The translations under genes were made by a program, and so were the position numbers. The notes under the pieces are model-generated. The model saw only the letters and a list, made by a program, of their open reading frames with translations. It was not told where the DNA came from and did no database searches. Below, in pieces: positions 49,573 through 58,059 of a stretch of 64,000 nt of DNA. Location of the stretch: positions 2,149,501-2,213,500 of the forward strand of contig NZ_CP040093.1 in NCBI RefSeq assembly GCF_006016075.1, in the 5' to 3' direction. Positions within the stretch are counted from its first letter, which is position 1; the number at the start of each line of letters is the position of its first letter. Origin of the DNA: Caloramator sp. E03. GTDB lineage: Bacteria > Bacillota > Clostridia > Clostridiales > Caloramatoraceae.

Positions 49573-50322
49573 ATGAATAAATATGGAAAAAACTTTGAAA
49601 TATACTATTATGATGTAGATAAATTTAATAGAATAACTCCTCTTTCAATATTAAATTATCTTGAAGAAACAGCAATAAGCCATTCATGGAGCGTAGGTTT
49701 GGGATGTGAGGAGCTTTATGAAAAAGGATATGCATGGGTACTCTCAAAATGGCATGTTGAAATAAAAAGATATCCTTCTTTTAAAGACAAAATATATGTC
49801 GAAACTTGGGCATCAAGTTTTGATAGGTATTTTGCAAATAGATGGTTTACAATAAAGGATGAAAAAGGCAGTAAAATAATTAGTGCTGCATCCCAATGGA
49901 TATTAATAGATATAGATAAAAGAAGGGCAGTTAAAATACCTAAAGAAATCAGTGACTGTTATGGAGTTGTTGATGAAATAGCAACTGATGAATCCTTTAG
50001 AAATTTTGAAAAGATAGAAATAGATGAAAATAAAAGAAAATATGAAATAAGAAGAAGTGATATAGATACAAATGGCCATGTAAATAATAAAAAGTATATC
50101 GAATGGATTATTGAAACAATACCCGATGAGATTTATGAAAACTATTATCTATCTTCCTTTGATGTCTTATATAAAAAAGAAACAAGCTATGGGCATTCTA
50201 TATATGCATCATACATAGAAGTTAAAAAAGATGAAAATAGCGTACAGTATCATCATGTAATAAGGTTAGATGATGATACTGAACTCGCACGCATATATAC
50301 AAAATGGATAAAAAGAGCATAG
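49573..50322 (+). CDS. Acyl-ACP thioesterase
   Basis: A 249-residue double hot-dog protein of the bacterial acyl-[acyl-carrier-protein] thioesterase family (PF01643), which releases free fatty acids from ACP. The first hot-dog domain has FEIYYYDVDKFNRITPLSILNYLEETA and the WVLSKWHVEI strand. The second carries the catalytic Asn/His motif in DIDTNGHVNNKKYIEW. The C-terminal SSFDVLYKKE strand provides the usual third region. The length is normal. It is monocistronic. It may adjust membrane fatty-acid composition; the chain-length preference cannot be read by eye. Confidence 0.92.
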   Translation: MNKYGKNFEIYYYDVDKFNRITPLSILNYLEETAISHSWSVGLGCEELYEKGYAWVLSKWHVEIKRYPSFKDKIYVETWASSFDRYFANRWFTIKDEKGSKIISAASQWILIDIDKRRAVKIPKEISDCYGVVDEIATDESFRNFEKIEIDENKRKYEIRRSDIDTNGHVNNKKYIEWIIETIPDEIYENYYLSSFDVLYKKETSYGHSIYASYIEVKKDENSVQYHHVIRLDDDTELARIYTKWIKRA

Positions 50323-50549
50323 TTAAAACCTAAGAGGAAATATAGAGCTTATAAAATAATATAAAAACCATAGAATAAAAAATAAAAATGCTAATTTAAA
50401 AACAAACTTTACAGTTTTAAACATTAATTGAAGAACTATTATAAATATAAATAAACATATTAAAAACTTAACCATAATATCAACTCCAGGAATATTTTTA
50501 TACTATTATTATATATTATAATAACAGGTAGGGTTAGTGTACAAGCCGA

Positions 50550-50664
50550 GGGACGGTTACTTATTTCATACACAATATCTGCAAAATTAGGGGCCCATCC
50601 ATAAAATATTATGTTTATTTAATATAATAAGTAACCGTCCCTCCTGTTAATAAGTAACCGTCCC
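50550..50664. repeat. REP-like elements in a paired (BIME-like) arrangement
   Basis: GGGACGGTTACTTATT lies at 50550-50565, and its reverse complement AATAAGTAACCGTCCC at 50626-50641 and again at 50649-50664. The opposed copies can pair as a long hairpin over about 60 bases. They are distant from the RAYT gene at 44860-45768 but carry the same sequence as its flanks. The rest of 50323-50806 is AT-rich without a gene. Confidence 0.87.
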
Positions 50665-50768
50665 TCCTGTTACCTTTGATAAACCACAAACTTTTTCATG
50701 CCGTCGTTGTGGCTACTTTTAGTCATGACCTGTTATGTATTTTGCATAAAAAAAGAAAAATTTAGTTT

Positions 50769-50808
50769 AAAAGCCCTAAAACTGCTATTTCGCAGTTTTA
50801 GGGCTTTT
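50769..50808 (-). terminator. Terminator of the 2-hydroxyacid dehydrogenase gene
   Basis: AAAAGCCCTAAAACTGC (50769-50785) and GCAGTTTTAGGGCTTTT (50792-50808) form a perfect 17-bp stem with a six-base loop. It overlaps the stop codon of the minus-strand gene. T-runs at both ends allow action in either direction. Confidence 0.88.
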
Positions 50809-51748
50809 AATATCCTTTTATTATGTTTACTATATTTTTTAAAGGCTCACCATTTACATATCTTTTTAGGTTTTCATAGATTATATTAAATCTTCGCTCG
50901 TTTCTCATTTCTGAAATCCAAGAGTTGTGAGGTGTTATTATAACATTTTCAAGTTCCCAAAGTGGGCTATCTTTAGGAAGTGGCTCTGTTTCAAAAACAT
51001 CCAGGGCAGCTCCGGCTATAATACCTTCTTTTAAAGCATCAACAAGATCATCTTCCTTTATTATATTTCCTCTGGAGATGTTTACAATAACACTGTTTCT
51101 TTTTAATAGTTTTATATTTTCTTTATTTATAAGATGATATGTTTTTTCAGTTGAAGGAATGGATAAAACTAAAACATCTGCTTGCTTTATAACATCATCA
51201 ATTTCATCAATAGAATAGCATTTATCAAAGTATTCAACATTCCTTCCAGAGGTGTTTATTCCAAGTATCTTAACACCAAATCCAGAAAAACGTTTTGCAG
51301 CCTCAACTGCTATGCTCCCTGTTCCTATAAATACAATAGTTTTGTTATAAAGCTCAAGCAGGGATGTATCGAGTTTATATATCTTTTCCTCCTGATTTTT
51401 ATAAAACCTTTTGCTATTTTTTAAAAGTTCAAGAGTTTTGAGCACTATCCATTCACCTATAGGGATTGAGTATCCAGATTTATTATTTGTAACAGTAATA
51501 CCTCTTTCAAGTACTATTTCCTTTGGAACCTGATCAATTCCAATGCTTGATAGCTGTATCCATTTTAGATTATAAAGCTTTGATATATCAAGCCTTTGAA
51601 ATGGATTGTAGCAAACGAGGATATCTATATCTTCAATATCAAGGGTATTTGTGATTGTACCTTCGTATTTATAAACAAGCTCATATCCAAGGTCTATTAC
51701 TTTGTTCATCTTTTCTGGTCCGTAATCATAAGTAAATAGAACCTTCAT
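50807..51748 (-). CDS. D-isomer-specific 2-hydroxyacid dehydrogenase
   Basis: A 313-residue NAD-dependent enzyme of the phosphoglycerate dehydrogenase/D-lactate dehydrogenase superfamily. The dinucleotide loop is FIGTGSIAVEAAKRF (about residue 140), the active-site Arg is in VNISRGNIIKEDDL, Glu in AALDVFETEPLPKDSPLW and the catalytic His in ITPHNSWIS. The substrate-binding domain is formed by the two ends. ATG 51748 follows GGTGGTGA. It is monocistronic. It is a different protein from the one truncated at the window start. The physiological substrate is not evident. Confidence 0.92.
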   Translation of the reverse strand: MKVLFTYDYGPEKMNKVIDLGYELVYKYEGTITNTLDIEDIDILVCYNPFQRLDISKLYNLKWIQLSSIGIDQVPKEIVLERGITVTNNKSGYSIPIGEWIVLKTLELLKNSKRFYKNQEEKIYKLDTSLLELYNKTIVFIGTGSIAVEAAKRFSGFGVKILGINTSGRNVEYFDKCYSIDEIDDVIKQADVLVLSIPSTEKTYHLINKENIKLLKRNSVIVNISRGNIIKEDDLVDALKEGIIAGAALDVFETEPLPKDSPLWELENVIITPHNSWISEMRNERRFNIIYENLKRYVNGEPLKNIVNIIKGY

Positions 51749-51889
51749 AAAATCACCACCTATGCTTTTAATATTATTATATAGATGTATGAAATATTTT
51801 TAAAGGAGTATTTGTTTAAATAAAATAGCTGAAAACTATTTATTAGCTTTCAGCATAATATAATTCATTTCTTATTAAAAAATTGAAAG

Positions 51890-52780
51890 TTAACTATTTA
51901 ATTTGCAATTATTAATTACAAAATCTTTGAATAGATTTGCTGAAGGGCTTATATATTTATTTTTCACGTATGCAAGATAAATGTATCGGGTATATTGTGG
52001 ATTTTTTATTGGAATTATTTTGATATTAAAATGGTCAAGTATCCATATTTTGGGAACAACAGCTATACCATAGTTTATAGATACCAATCCAACAACAGCA
52101 CTATCTTCTTCAACTTCACATGCTATTTTTGGTATAATATTAACTTCTTTAAATAAATTATCTATTACAGGTCGTATACCACTTTCTGAGTTGTAATATA
52201 CAAAAGGGAAAGATGCAGTATCCTTTAAATCAATACTATCAAATTTTGATAGAGAATGAAATTTTGGAACAATAAGTACTAATTCTTGCTTTAGTATAGG
52301 TATGAAATCAATGTCGTTTTCACCTTCTACAAAGGAGCAGAAGGCTAAATCAAATCTTTCTTCTTTAAGGCCTTTAACAATATTTTTTGTTGTCCCCTGA
52401 CTGAAATTAAATTTTATATTTTTATTTTTTTCCTTATTTAAAAAGTTTTTTACTAAATTTGGAATAAAAAAAGAACCTAAGGTATATATAAAAGCCATGT
52501 CAATTGTACCGCTATAAGGGCTTACAAGCTCCTTTACTTTCTTTTCCCCTTTTTCAAGTTCACTTAAAGCATTTTCAACATGTTTTAGAAATATCTTACC
52601 ATATTTAGTTAAACGAACATTCCTTCCGTTTTTCTCAAAAAGATAGGTTCCTAATTCTTTTTCTAATTCCGATATGGCATAAGTTAATGTAGGCTGGGTA
52701 ATAGATAGTTTTTCAGCAGCCAATGTATAGTGTTCAAGTTGGGCTAATACCTTAAAATATTCAAGATGCTTTAAATTCAT
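51890..52780 (-). CDS. LysR-family transcriptional regulator, probably of the shikimate/quinate-type operon
   Basis: A 296-residue LysR protein. The N-terminal winged helix-turn-helix is HLEYFKVLAQLEHYTLAAEKL with SITQPTLTYAISELEKELG. The effector domain starts near residue 90 (GTIDMAFIYTLGSFF). It is divergent from the flavoenzyme gene at 52991, with a 210-bp shared control region that contains a TATAG-N11-CTATA palindrome. This is the usual layout for a LysR activator of the facing operon. In Listeria a LysR regulator (QuiR) responds to shikimate for a related gene set, so shikimate or quinate is the likely effector here by analogy. Confidence 0.92.
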   Translation of the reverse strand: MNLKHLEYFKVLAQLEHYTLAAEKLSITQPTLTYAISELEKELGTYLFEKNGRNVRLTKYGKIFLKHVENALSELEKGEKKVKELVSPYSGTIDMAFIYTLGSFFIPNLVKNFLNKEKNKNIKFNFSQGTTKNIVKGLKEERFDLAFCSFVEGENDIDFIPILKQELVLIVPKFHSLSKFDSIDLKDTASFPFVYYNSESGIRPVIDNLFKEVNIIPKIACEVEEDSAVVGLVSINYGIAVVPKIWILDHFNIKIIPIKNPQYTRYIYLAYVKNKYISPSANLFKDFVINNCKLNS

Positions 52781-52870
52781 AAAATTTCATCCTTTCTATG
52801 TAGGATATAATTATTATATAAAAATCTATAAAAAAATTCTATAAATAAACATAAAATAATTAAATAGATT

Positions 52871-52891
52871 TATAGATATGCTTATACTATA
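52871..52891. promoter_or_regulatory. Candidate LysR binding site
   Basis: TATAG (52871-52875) and CTATA (52887-52891) are separated by 11 bases, giving a dyad of the T-N11-A class bound by LysR proteins. It lies between the divergent regulator and flavoenzyme genes, about 100 bases before the latter. The AT-rich setting weakens the evidence. Confidence 0.45.
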
Positions 52892-52990
52892 ATTAAACAT
52901 GTTAAGTATTTAACATTGTAGAATTAGAATTATCAAATATCATGTTGAATATTAACTTGAAATAAATTTAAAAGTTGCGGAGGTGGCCTA

Positions 52991-54985
52991 ATGACAAAAT
53001 ACCCAAATATTTTTAGCCCTCTTAAAGTTAAAAATATGACTATTAAAAATAGAATAGTAATGACACCTATGGGCACAAATTTTGCAGGCCAAAATGGTGA
53101 AATTAATGAGGAACATATTAAATATTATGAGCAAAGAGCTAAAGGTGAAACAGGATTAATAATATTGGAAAATGCAGCTGTCGATTTTCCTTTAGGCTCA
53201 AATGGTACAAGCCAGTTAAGAATAGATCATGATAGCTTTATACCATCTTTATATAAGCTCACAGAAAGATTGCATAAATATGGTGCTTGTGTTGCAATGC
53301 AGATTAACCATTCAGGTGCATCAGCAGTTCCAGATAGAATAGGCTGTCAGCCAGTTTCTTCTTCAAATATTCCTTCTAAAACAGGAGGGGCAATCCCAAG
53401 ACCATTGGAAAAGGATGAGATATTTGAAATAGTAGAAAAGTATGGAAAGGCAGCAAAGAGAGTTCAGACAGCAGGTTTTGATGCAGTTGAAATACATGGA
53501 GGACATTCATATTTAATATGTCAATTTTTATCTCCGATTTATAATAAACGCGATGATGAATTTGGTGGAAGTGTAGAAAACAGAACAAGATTTGCAAGAA
53601 TGATAATTGATAGCGTAAGAAAAGAAGTTGGACCAATGTTCCCAATACTATTTAGAATAAGTGCAGATGATCTTTTAGAAGGTGGAAATACATTAGAAGA
53701 TACTTTGAAAATTTTGGAATACTTAAATGATGAAGTGGATATTTTTGATGTTTCAGCAGGTTTAAATGATTCACTTCAGTATCAAATAGATAGTATGAAT
53801 CTTCCAGATGGCTGGCGTTCATATATGTCTAAAGCAGTAAGAGACAAATTCAATAAGCCTACAATAACAACAGGGAATATTAGAAACCCAGAGATAGCTG
53901 AAAGGATTTTATCAGAAGGAAAAGCTGATCTTATTGGAATAGGAAGAGGATTGATTGCAGAGCCAAACTGGGTTTTAAAAGTAAAAAATAACCAAGAGGA
54001 TATGCTAAGGAAGTGTATTTCTTGCAATATTGGTTGTGCAGGTCACAGGATAGGATTAAATAGACCTATAAGATGTACAGTAAATCCAGATATTATAAAT
54101 GAAGATGAATATAAAATTAGAAAAGTTAAAAGACCTACAAATGTAGTTGTTATAGGTGGAGGAACTGCTGGACTTGAAGCAGCTTGTACTGCTGCAGAGG
54201 TAGGTTGCACAACATTTATTTTTGAACAAAAGCCATATCTTGGTGGACTTGCAAGAGAGATTTCAAAACTACCTGATAAAAACAGGATTTCATTTTTGCC
54301 TGATTATTTGATTAAGAGAGCTGAAAAACTTAGCAATTTGATTATATATACTAACACAAAAGCAGATATTAAAACTATAGAAAATCTAAGGCCAGATGTT
54401 ATAGTAAATGCTACAGGTTCAAAGCCTCTTCTTCCTACTATAAAAGGCTTAATGGAGCATGTTGATAAGGGAGAAAATGTATATTCAATATTTGGACTTC
54501 TAAATAATATTGATAAATTTACTTCACAAAACTTTGAAGGGAAAAAAATAGTAGTTATTGGTGGAGGAGCTGTAGGGCTTGATGTTATAGAATTCTTTGC
54601 TGAAAGAAAGGCAAAGGTATCAATAGTTGAGATGTTACCACTCCTTGGTAAGGACTTAGATGTAATAACAAAGCTTTCTATGATGAAAATAATTAAAGAT
54701 TATAATGTTGAAGTTCATACTGAAACTATGCTTGTTGAAGTTACATCAGATCACTTTAAAGTAAAGAAAAACGATAAGGAAGAGGATTTATATTTTGATT
54801 ATGGATTTGTATGTCTTGGAATGAGACCAGAAAACCAGGGATTAGATGAACTTCAAGATTATTTTAAAGATAAAGATGTAGAAATAATAAATATTGGTGA
54901 TAGCTTAAGATCCAGAAAGATAATCGATGGTATGAGTGAAGGCAGAAATATTATTTTTACTTTAGAAAAAATAGGTTTAATTTAA
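52991..54985 (+). CDS. OYE-type NADH:flavin oxidoreductase with FAD/NAD domain (FadH/BaiCD-like)
   Basis: A 664-residue flavo-iron-sulfur enzyme of the 2,4-dienoyl-CoA reductase family. An N-terminal FMN TIM barrel (residues 1-330; YPNIFSPLKVKNMTIKNRIV, MQINHSGA, FDAVEIHGGHSYLICQFLSP) is followed by a 4Fe-4S site with Cys342, Cys345, Cys349 and Cys362, then an FAD/NAD part with VVVIGGGTAGLEAACTA and IVVIGGGAVGLDVIEF. Such enzymes reduce activated C=C bonds. As first gene of an operon with shikimate dehydrogenase and dehydroquinase it may reduce a dehydroshikimate-type enone. A related enzyme sits in the Listeria shikimate/quinate cluster. The substrate is inferred. Confidence 0.9.
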   Translation: MTKYPNIFSPLKVKNMTIKNRIVMTPMGTNFAGQNGEINEEHIKYYEQRAKGETGLIILENAAVDFPLGSNGTSQLRIDHDSFIPSLYKLTERLHKYGACVAMQINHSGASAVPDRIGCQPVSSSNIPSKTGGAIPRPLEKDEIFEIVEKYGKAAKRVQTAGFDAVEIHGGHSYLICQFLSPIYNKRDDEFGGSVENRTRFARMIIDSVRKEVGPMFPILFRISADDLLEGGNTLEDTLKILEYLNDEVDIFDVSAGLNDSLQYQIDSMNLPDGWRSYMSKAVRDKFNKPTITTGNIRNPEIAERILSEGKADLIGIGRGLIAEPNWVLKVKNNQEDMLRKCISCNIGCAGHRIGLNRPIRCTVNPDIINEDEYKIRKVKRPTNVVVIGGGTAGLEAACTAAEVGCTTFIFEQKPYLGGLAREISKLPDKNRISFLPDYLIKRAEKLSNLIIYTNTKADIKTIENLRPDVIVNATGSKPLLPTIKGLMEHVDKGENVYSIFGLLNNIDKFTSQNFEGKKIVVIGGGAVGLDVIEFFAERKAKVSIVEMLPLLGKDLDVITKLSMMKIIKDYNVEVHTETMLVEVTSDHFKVKKNDKEEDLYFDYGFVCLGMRPENQGLDELQDYFKDKDVEIINIGDSLRSRKIIDGMSEGRNIIFTLEKIGLI

Positions 54986-54995
54986 TAAGGCTTTC

Positions 54996-55041
54996 TATTT
55001 CTTACTATTCTGCTGTTTTAACAGCAGAATAGTAAGAAATA
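54996..55041. other. Perfect 22-bp intergenic hairpin without U-tract
   Basis: Arms 54996-55017 and 55020-55041 are exact reverse complements separated by only two bases (core CTGCTGTTTTAACAGCAG). It follows the flavoenzyme stop by ten bases and precedes the shikimate dehydrogenase ribosome site. No T-run follows, so termination is unlikely. mRNA processing or segmental stability within the operon fits better. Confidence 0.7.
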
Positions 55042-55076
55042 ATATAAAAAATAAATAAATGAAAGGATGGATTATA

Positions 55077-55943
55077 ATGGCTGAACGAATTACAGGAAAA
55101 ACAAAATTGATAGGGTTAATTGCAACACCAATTTCCCATTCATTATCACCAACAATGCATAATGAAGCATTTGCAAAATTAGGTCTGGATTATGTATATC
55201 TTGCATTTGATTGTGGCAATGAACAATTGGAAGATGTAGTAAAAGGGTTTAGAGCATTAAACATTCGTGGATTTAATGTATCAATGCCAAATAAAACAGT
55301 TATTCATAAGTATTTAGATAAATTATCTCCAGCAGCAGAATTAGCAGGTGCTGTTAATACTGTAGTTAATGATAATGGAGTTTTAACAGGACATATAACA
55401 GATGGAACAGGATATATGCAATCAATAAAAGAAGAAGGCGTTGATGTAATAGGAAAGAAAATGACAATTATAGGAGCAGGTGGGGCAGCTACTGCAATAA
55501 GCATTCAGGCAGCATTGGATGGAGTAAAGGAAATATCTATTTTCAATAGAAAAGATGAATTTTATAAACGTGCAGAAAAAACAGTAAAGGATATAAATGA
55601 AAAAACACAATGTAAGGCACAATTATTTGACTTAGATGATACAGACAGATTGCGTGCAGAAATTGCAGAAAGTGTTATTTTAACAGATGCAACTTCTGTT
55701 GGTATGAAACCATTAGAGAATTTTTGCAATATTCCGGATCCATCTATGTTAAGACCTGATCTTGTAGTATCAGATGTTGTATACATTCCTAAAAAGACAA
55801 AACTCCTTGAAATGGCTGAAAAACAAGGATGTAAGATAATAAATGGTTTAGGTATGATGTTATGGCAAGGAGCTAAGGCTTTTGAACTATGGACAGGACA
55901 TGAGATGCCTGTGGATTATATTAAGGAAATTCTTTTTAAGTAA
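55077..55943 (+). CDS. Shikimate/quinate dehydrogenase (AroE/YdiB family)
   Basis: A 288-residue dehydrogenase. The substrate-binding domain has PISHSLSPTMHNEAF (residues 19-33) with the carboxylate-binding Ser pair, Lys73 in VSMPNKT and Asp109 in TDGTGY, the catalytic Lys-Asp pair. The NAD(P) loop is GAGGAATAIS, followed by FNRKDEF. ATG 55077 is preceded by AAAGGATGG; ATG 55059 is less likely. The length is that of YdiB-type enzymes. Within this catabolic operon it would oxidise shikimate or quinate to the 3-dehydro acid, rather than serve aromatic biosynthesis. Cofactor preference cannot be fixed by eye. Confidence 0.93.
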   Translation: MAERITGKTKLIGLIATPISHSLSPTMHNEAFAKLGLDYVYLAFDCGNEQLEDVVKGFRALNIRGFNVSMPNKTVIHKYLDKLSPAAELAGAVNTVVNDNGVLTGHITDGTGYMQSIKEEGVDVIGKKMTIIGAGGAATAISIQAALDGVKEISIFNRKDEFYKRAEKTVKDINEKTQCKAQLFDLDDTDRLRAEIAESVILTDATSVGMKPLENFCNIPDPSMLRPDLVVSDVVYIPKKTKLLEMAEKQGCKIINGLGMMLWQGAKAFELWTGHEMPVDYIKEILFK

Positions 55944-56001
55944 TTTTTCTTCATCTTTGTTTGTGAAATATTAAACATATAAAAATAGAGGAGGGTCTAA
56001 T

Positions 56002-57219
56002 TTGAAAAAAAATAAATACATATTAACAGCACTTTCACTATATATTAATTACTTTATTCATGGTATGGGTGCTATAATTTTAGCACAGAACATGCAATTT
56101 TTAATGAAGCAGCTTAATACTGATAAGGCTGGTGTTGCTTATGTTATTTCTGCGCTTGGAATAGGGCGTTTAATAGTTTTATATGTATCTGGAGTTCTAT
56201 CTGATAAGTTTGGACGTAAACCTTTTGTTTTTCTTGGAATGGCTGTATATTCTGTTTTCTTTGTAGGAATTTTATTTAGCAAAAGCGTAACAGTAGCATT
56301 TATATTTGCATTATTTGCAGGTATGGCAAACTCAATACTTGATGCTGGAACTTATCCTGCTTTAATGGAAGCATTTCCAGAAGCACCAGGTACTGCAAAT
56401 GTTATGATTAAAGCATTTATATCAGCTGGACAGTTCCTTTTACCACTAATTATTGGATTCTTAATAAATAATAACTTATATTATGGATATTCATTTATAT
56501 TCTGTATTGCAGTATTTTTAATTAATGCTGTTTTCCTTATCAGGCTACCTTTTGCAAGCATGATTAAGAAAGAAGAAAAGACTGATAGCCAAGATAAAAA
56601 CTTAGTTAACAATTTCAAAACTTCTCCAAATTTCTGGATTGAAGGAATAGCTCTTATTATAATGGGATATACTGCAACAGCAACTTTCTATCTTATATCT
56701 GTTTGGTTGCCAACTTATGGGACTGAAGTGGCTAAAATGTCAAAAAGCGTTTCATTAACTTTAATAAGTTATTATAGCATGGGTTCTCTTTTATCTGTAT
56801 TTATTACATCATACTTAGTAAAAAGCTTAATAAGACCTGTAGTTTTTGTATTAGTTTATCCATTTTTATCACTACTTTCTCTTATACTTTTATGGTTAGT
56901 TCCAACTCAAACAGTTTGTATTTTATGTGCATTCTTAATTGGATTCACAGCTGCAGGAGGAGTTTTACAGTTAGCGTTAACAGTAATGGCAGAGCTTTTC
57001 CCAGCAAATAAAGGTAGAATTACAGGTATTGTTTATACTGCATCAAGTTTAGCTACCTTTACTATTCCTTTAATAACTGGTATTATATCAAAAACAAGTA
57101 TTAGTAATATAATTTTATTTGACGTATTTATAGCAGCTGTAGGCGTTTTATTAGGACTAATTGTTAATGTAAGATATAAAAAGGTTATTAATGTTGAATC
57201 AAAAGCAGTAAATGCTTAA
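56002..57219 (+). CDS. MFS transporter, probable shikimate/quinate uptake
   Basis: A 405-residue major facilitator with twelve predicted helices. The first loop carries the family signature in VSGVLSDKFGRKPFVFLG (about residues 72-89), a central cytoplasmic loop lies near residue 195 (KKEEKTDSQDKN), and the sixth-to-seventh helices follow. TTG 56002 with GGAGGG is the start. It lies 58 bases after the shikimate dehydrogenase and 19 before the dehydroquinase, so the substrate is probably shikimate, quinate or a dehydro derivative. Assignment of substrate is by context only. Confidence 0.88.
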   Translation: MKKNKYILTALSLYINYFIHGMGAIILAQNMQFLMKQLNTDKAGVAYVISALGIGRLIVLYVSGVLSDKFGRKPFVFLGMAVYSVFFVGILFSKSVTVAFIFALFAGMANSILDAGTYPALMEAFPEAPGTANVMIKAFISAGQFLLPLIIGFLINNNLYYGYSFIFCIAVFLINAVFLIRLPFASMIKKEEKTDSQDKNLVNNFKTSPNFWIEGIALIIMGYTATATFYLISVWLPTYGTEVAKMSKSVSLTLISYYSMGSLLSVFITSYLVKSLIRPVVFVLVYPFLSLLSLILLWLVPTQTVCILCAFLIGFTAAGGVLQLALTVMAELFPANKGRITGIVYTASSLATFTIPLITGIISKTSISNIILFDVFIAAVGVLLGLIVNVRYKKVINVESKAVNA

Positions 57220-57238
57220 TTTAGGAAAGGAGATATAA

Positions 57239-58003
57239 ATGGGTAAAGTAGTTAAAGTTAAAGATGTTTTAATTGGTGAAGGTATGCCAAAGATTTGTGT
57301 CCCAATGGTTGGCGAAACGATAGAGCAGCTCATTGAGGAAGCTAATTATCTAAAAGGAATTGAATCGGATGTTGTAGAATGGCGTGTTGATTTTTATGAA
57401 AATGTTACTGATATCGATAAAGTAAAAGAAGCTTTAGTTAATATTAGAAAAGTACTTGATAATAAGCCAATAATATTTACTTTTAGAAGTGCAAAAGAAG
57501 GTGGACAAAGGGAAATAGAAAAATCATATTACTTTAAATTAAATAAAGAAATAGCTTCTACAAAATTAGTAGATATTGTTGATGTTGAGCTGTTTAATGA
57601 TGAAAATGATATTAAGGAATTAATTAAATCTGCTCATGGAAATGGTGTTGCTGTTATTATATCAAACCATGATTTTAATAAAACACCATCAAAGGATGAA
57701 ATTATATCACGCCTTAAAAAAGCAGCCGAACTTGGGGCAGATATTCCTAAAATAGCAGTAATGCCTACATGCGTTGAAGATGTAATTACACTGCTTGATG
57801 CTACACGAATCACAAAGGAACAATATGTTGATGTACCAATAATTACAATGTCTATGGCAGGCAAAGGTGTTATAAGCAGGTTATCAGGAGAGATATTTGG
57901 CTCTTCTTTAACCTTTGGTGCGGCTAAAAAGGCTTCTGCACCGGGACAAATTTCTGTTGGTGACTTGAAAAAGGTTATTGAATTAATTCACAGCAACCTT
58001 TAA
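57239..58003 (+). CDS. aroD: Type I 3-dehydroquinate dehydratase
   Basis: A 254-residue class I dehydroquinase, which interconverts 3-dehydroquinate and 3-dehydroshikimate through a Schiff base. Lys171 in DIPKIAVMPT is the Schiff-base lysine and His144 in IISNHDFNKTP the general base; EWRVDFYEN, FTFRSAKEGG and MAGKGVISRLSGEIFGSSLTF complete the active site. ATG 57239 follows GGAAAGGAG. It shares an operon with the shikimate dehydrogenase, so quinate can be converted via dehydroquinate to dehydroshikimate and shikimate. This gene set is typical of catabolic, not biosynthetic, clusters. Confidence 0.95.
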   Translation: MGKVVKVKDVLIGEGMPKICVPMVGETIEQLIEEANYLKGIESDVVEWRVDFYENVTDIDKVKEALVNIRKVLDNKPIIFTFRSAKEGGQREIEKSYYFKLNKEIASTKLVDIVDVELFNDENDIKELIKSAHGNGVAVIISNHDFNKTPSKDEIISRLKKAAELGADIPKIAVMPTCVEDVITLLDATRITKEQYVDVPIITMSMAGKGVISRLSGEIFGSSLTFGAAKKASAPGQISVGDLKKVIELIHSNL

Positions 58004-58059
58004 AATTATAACTTGTTAAAATATAAAAGTTATGATTAAAAAGGATGGGTAGAATTTAC

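Noticed and set aside
50698-50889. A 63-codon hydrophobic frame over the dehydrogenase terminator
   Set aside because: It overlaps a perfect terminator palindrome and the 3' end of the minus-strand gene, without start signals.
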